From Azospirillum cavernae (lineage in GTDB: Bacteria > Pseudomonadota > Alphaproteobacteria > Azospirillales > Azospirillaceae): DNA of 64,000 nt. The notes beneath the pieces were generated by a model. The model saw only the letters and a list, made by a program, of their open reading frames with translations. It did not search any database and was not told where the DNA came from. Both the position numbers and the translations under genes were made by a program. Each line of letters starts with the position of its first letter. Positions within the stretch are counted from its first letter, which is position 1. Shown here in pieces: positions 62,969-64,000 of the stretch. The stretch covers positions 1,257,001 to 1,321,000 of the forward strand of contig NZ_QYUL01000001.1 of the NCBI RefSeq assembly GCF_003590795.1. Direction: 5' to 3'.

Positions 62969-64000
62969 TCACCGCCCGCGCGCGCGTTCCACCGAATGAA
63001 TCGCCGGAGTCGCCCGCAGGGCCGCCATAATGTTGGTCAGATGCTTGGCGTCCTTGACGTCGATGTCGATCAGCAGATCGAAATAATCGGCGGTGCGGTT
63101 GGTGATCTTCTGGTGAATCACGTTGCCCTGATTCTTGCCGATCACGGTGAACAGCGTGCCGAGCGCGCCTTGCTCGTTGCTGATGGACACCATCAGGCGC
63201 CCGACATGCTCCTCGGGCGAATCCGGGCCGGTTTCCCACGACACGTCGATCCAGCGTTCCGGTGATTCGTGGAAGCTTTCCAACGTTTCGCAATCGATGG
63301 TGTGGATCGTCACGCCCTTGCCGGTGGTGACGATGCCGACGATGCGGTCGCCGGGCAGCGGGTGGCAGCAACGGGCGTAATGCACCGCCATGCCGGGAAT
63401 CAGCCCCCGGATCGGCATCGGCGGTTGTTTGCCGCTGGGCTTCGGCTTGAGCTTGACGACGTTTGTGGTCTTGTCGTCCAACTCGCGCAACGTCGCCGGG
63501 GCGGTTTGCGCCTTGTGGCCGGGGAAAACCGCGTGGAAGACCTCGCGCACCGAATGCAGGCCGGATCCGACTCCGGCCATCAGATCCTCCGCCGTCGGCT
63601 GCTGGAAGATCTTGATGACGTTGTCGAGCGCCTTTTCGCTGAACTCGTAGCCTTCCGCCTTGAACTGCCGCATCAGCATGCCGCGCCCAAGCTCGATGTA
63701 CTGGGACCGCTGCTGGGTGCGCAGGAATTTGCGAATGCGGGCGCGGGCCTTGCCGGTGACGACGAAACGCTCCCAACCGGGAACCGGCGTCTGCGCCTTC
63801 GAGGTGACGATGTCGACCTGATCGCCGTTTTGCAGGACGCTGCGCAGCGGCAGCATCCGCCCGTTGATCTTGGCCCCGACGCAATGATCGCCAACCTGGG
63901 AATGGACGGCGTAGGCGAAATCGACCGGAGTCGCCCCGCGCGGCAAGGCGATCAAATCGCCCTTCGGCGTGAAGCAGAAGACCTGCTCCTGGAACAGTTC
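62969..64000 (-). CDS. rsh: RelA/SpoT-family (p)ppGpp synthetase/hydrolase, C-terminal part
   Basis: The gene runs off the right edge; 343 codons are present. They contain the TGS domain (VFCFTPKGDLIALPRGATPV, DFAYAVHSQVGDHCVGAKING), the conserved linker with HYARCCHPLPGDRIVGI, and a C-terminal ACT domain (IDIDVKDAKHLTNIMAALRA). The catalytic hydrolase and synthetase domains lie outside the window. These regulatory domains sense uncharged tRNA on the ribosome in the stringent response. Confidence 0.95.
   Translation of the reverse strand, partial: ELFQEQVFCFTPKGDLIALPRGATPVDFAYAVHSQVGDHCVGAKINGRMLPLRSVLQNGDQVDIVTSKAQTPVPGWERFVVTGKARARIRKFLRTQQRSQYIELGRGMLMRQFKAEGYEFSEKALDNVIKIFQQPTAEDLMAGVGSGLHSVREVFHAVFPGHKAQTAPATLRELDDKTTNVVKLKPKPSGKQPPMPIRGLIPGMAVHYARCCHPLPGDRIVGIVTTGKGVTIHTIDCETLESFHESPERWIDVSWETGPDSPEEHVGRLMVSISNEQGALGTLFTVIGKNQGNVIHQKITNRTADYFDLLIDIDVKDAKHLTNIMAALRATPAIHSVERARGR

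Overview
The window is a GC-rich piece of an alphaproteobacterial chromosome. Rhodospirillales is the likely order, judged from the gene content and the pdxJ-acpS-lepB-rnc-era and recO-parC housekeeping blocks. It starts inside a motB-like gene and ends inside a relA/spoT-type (rsh) gene. No rRNA, tRNA, CRISPR array or insertion sequence was recognised.

Layout. 1-6.2 kb: MotB tail, a circularly permuted ATP-grasp/alpha-E pair, the Bpt leucyltransferase, one intact chemoreceptor and the internally deleted remnant of a second. 6.2-10.1 kb: a TRAP carboxylate-type transporter split into two converging units, dctQM (+) and dctP (-). Each unit has the same 18-bp ACGTA-type palindrome upstream. 10.1-13.1 kb: parC and recO. 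13.2-16.2 kb: a PAS-GGDEF-EAL protein and a CxxCxxCC protein. 16.2-53 kb: a complete siderophore locus. 53-57.5 kb: a large CHASE/PAS hybrid histidine kinase. 58-61.9 kb: era, rnc, lepB, acpS and pdxJ in a tightly overlapping operon. 62.1-62.9 kb: two AT-rich orphan genes, one a lipoprotein. 63-64 kb: the C-terminal part of Rsh.

The siderophore locus is the main content. A divergent promoter region with two Fur-type boxes (22482-22536) drives mbtH leftwards and, rightwards, a stand-alone Fe(II)/2-oxoglutarate hydroxylase followed by three NRPS genes that overlap or nearly abut. A TonB receptor with its own Fur-type box, two small membrane proteins, a PepSY-type inner-membrane protein and a PvdE-like ABC exporter follow in a chain leftwards. 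The NRPS assembly line has seven modules. Adenylation pocket residues read from the sequence predict Asp-Gly-Asp-Ser-Ser-Asp-Gly. All three Asp modules, and only these, carry two tandem carrier domains before an epimerase (A-T-T-E). The Ser module that also has an epimerase has a single carrier. This fits a hydroxylase acting in trans on carrier-bound Asp to give three beta-hydroxyaspartates, enough for six iron donors without any hydroxamate or catechol genes. The cluster sits in a ~45-kb block separating era from recO, which are neighbours in many proteobacteria.

All functional assignments come from reading the sequence, with no database search. The siderophore structure is a prediction.
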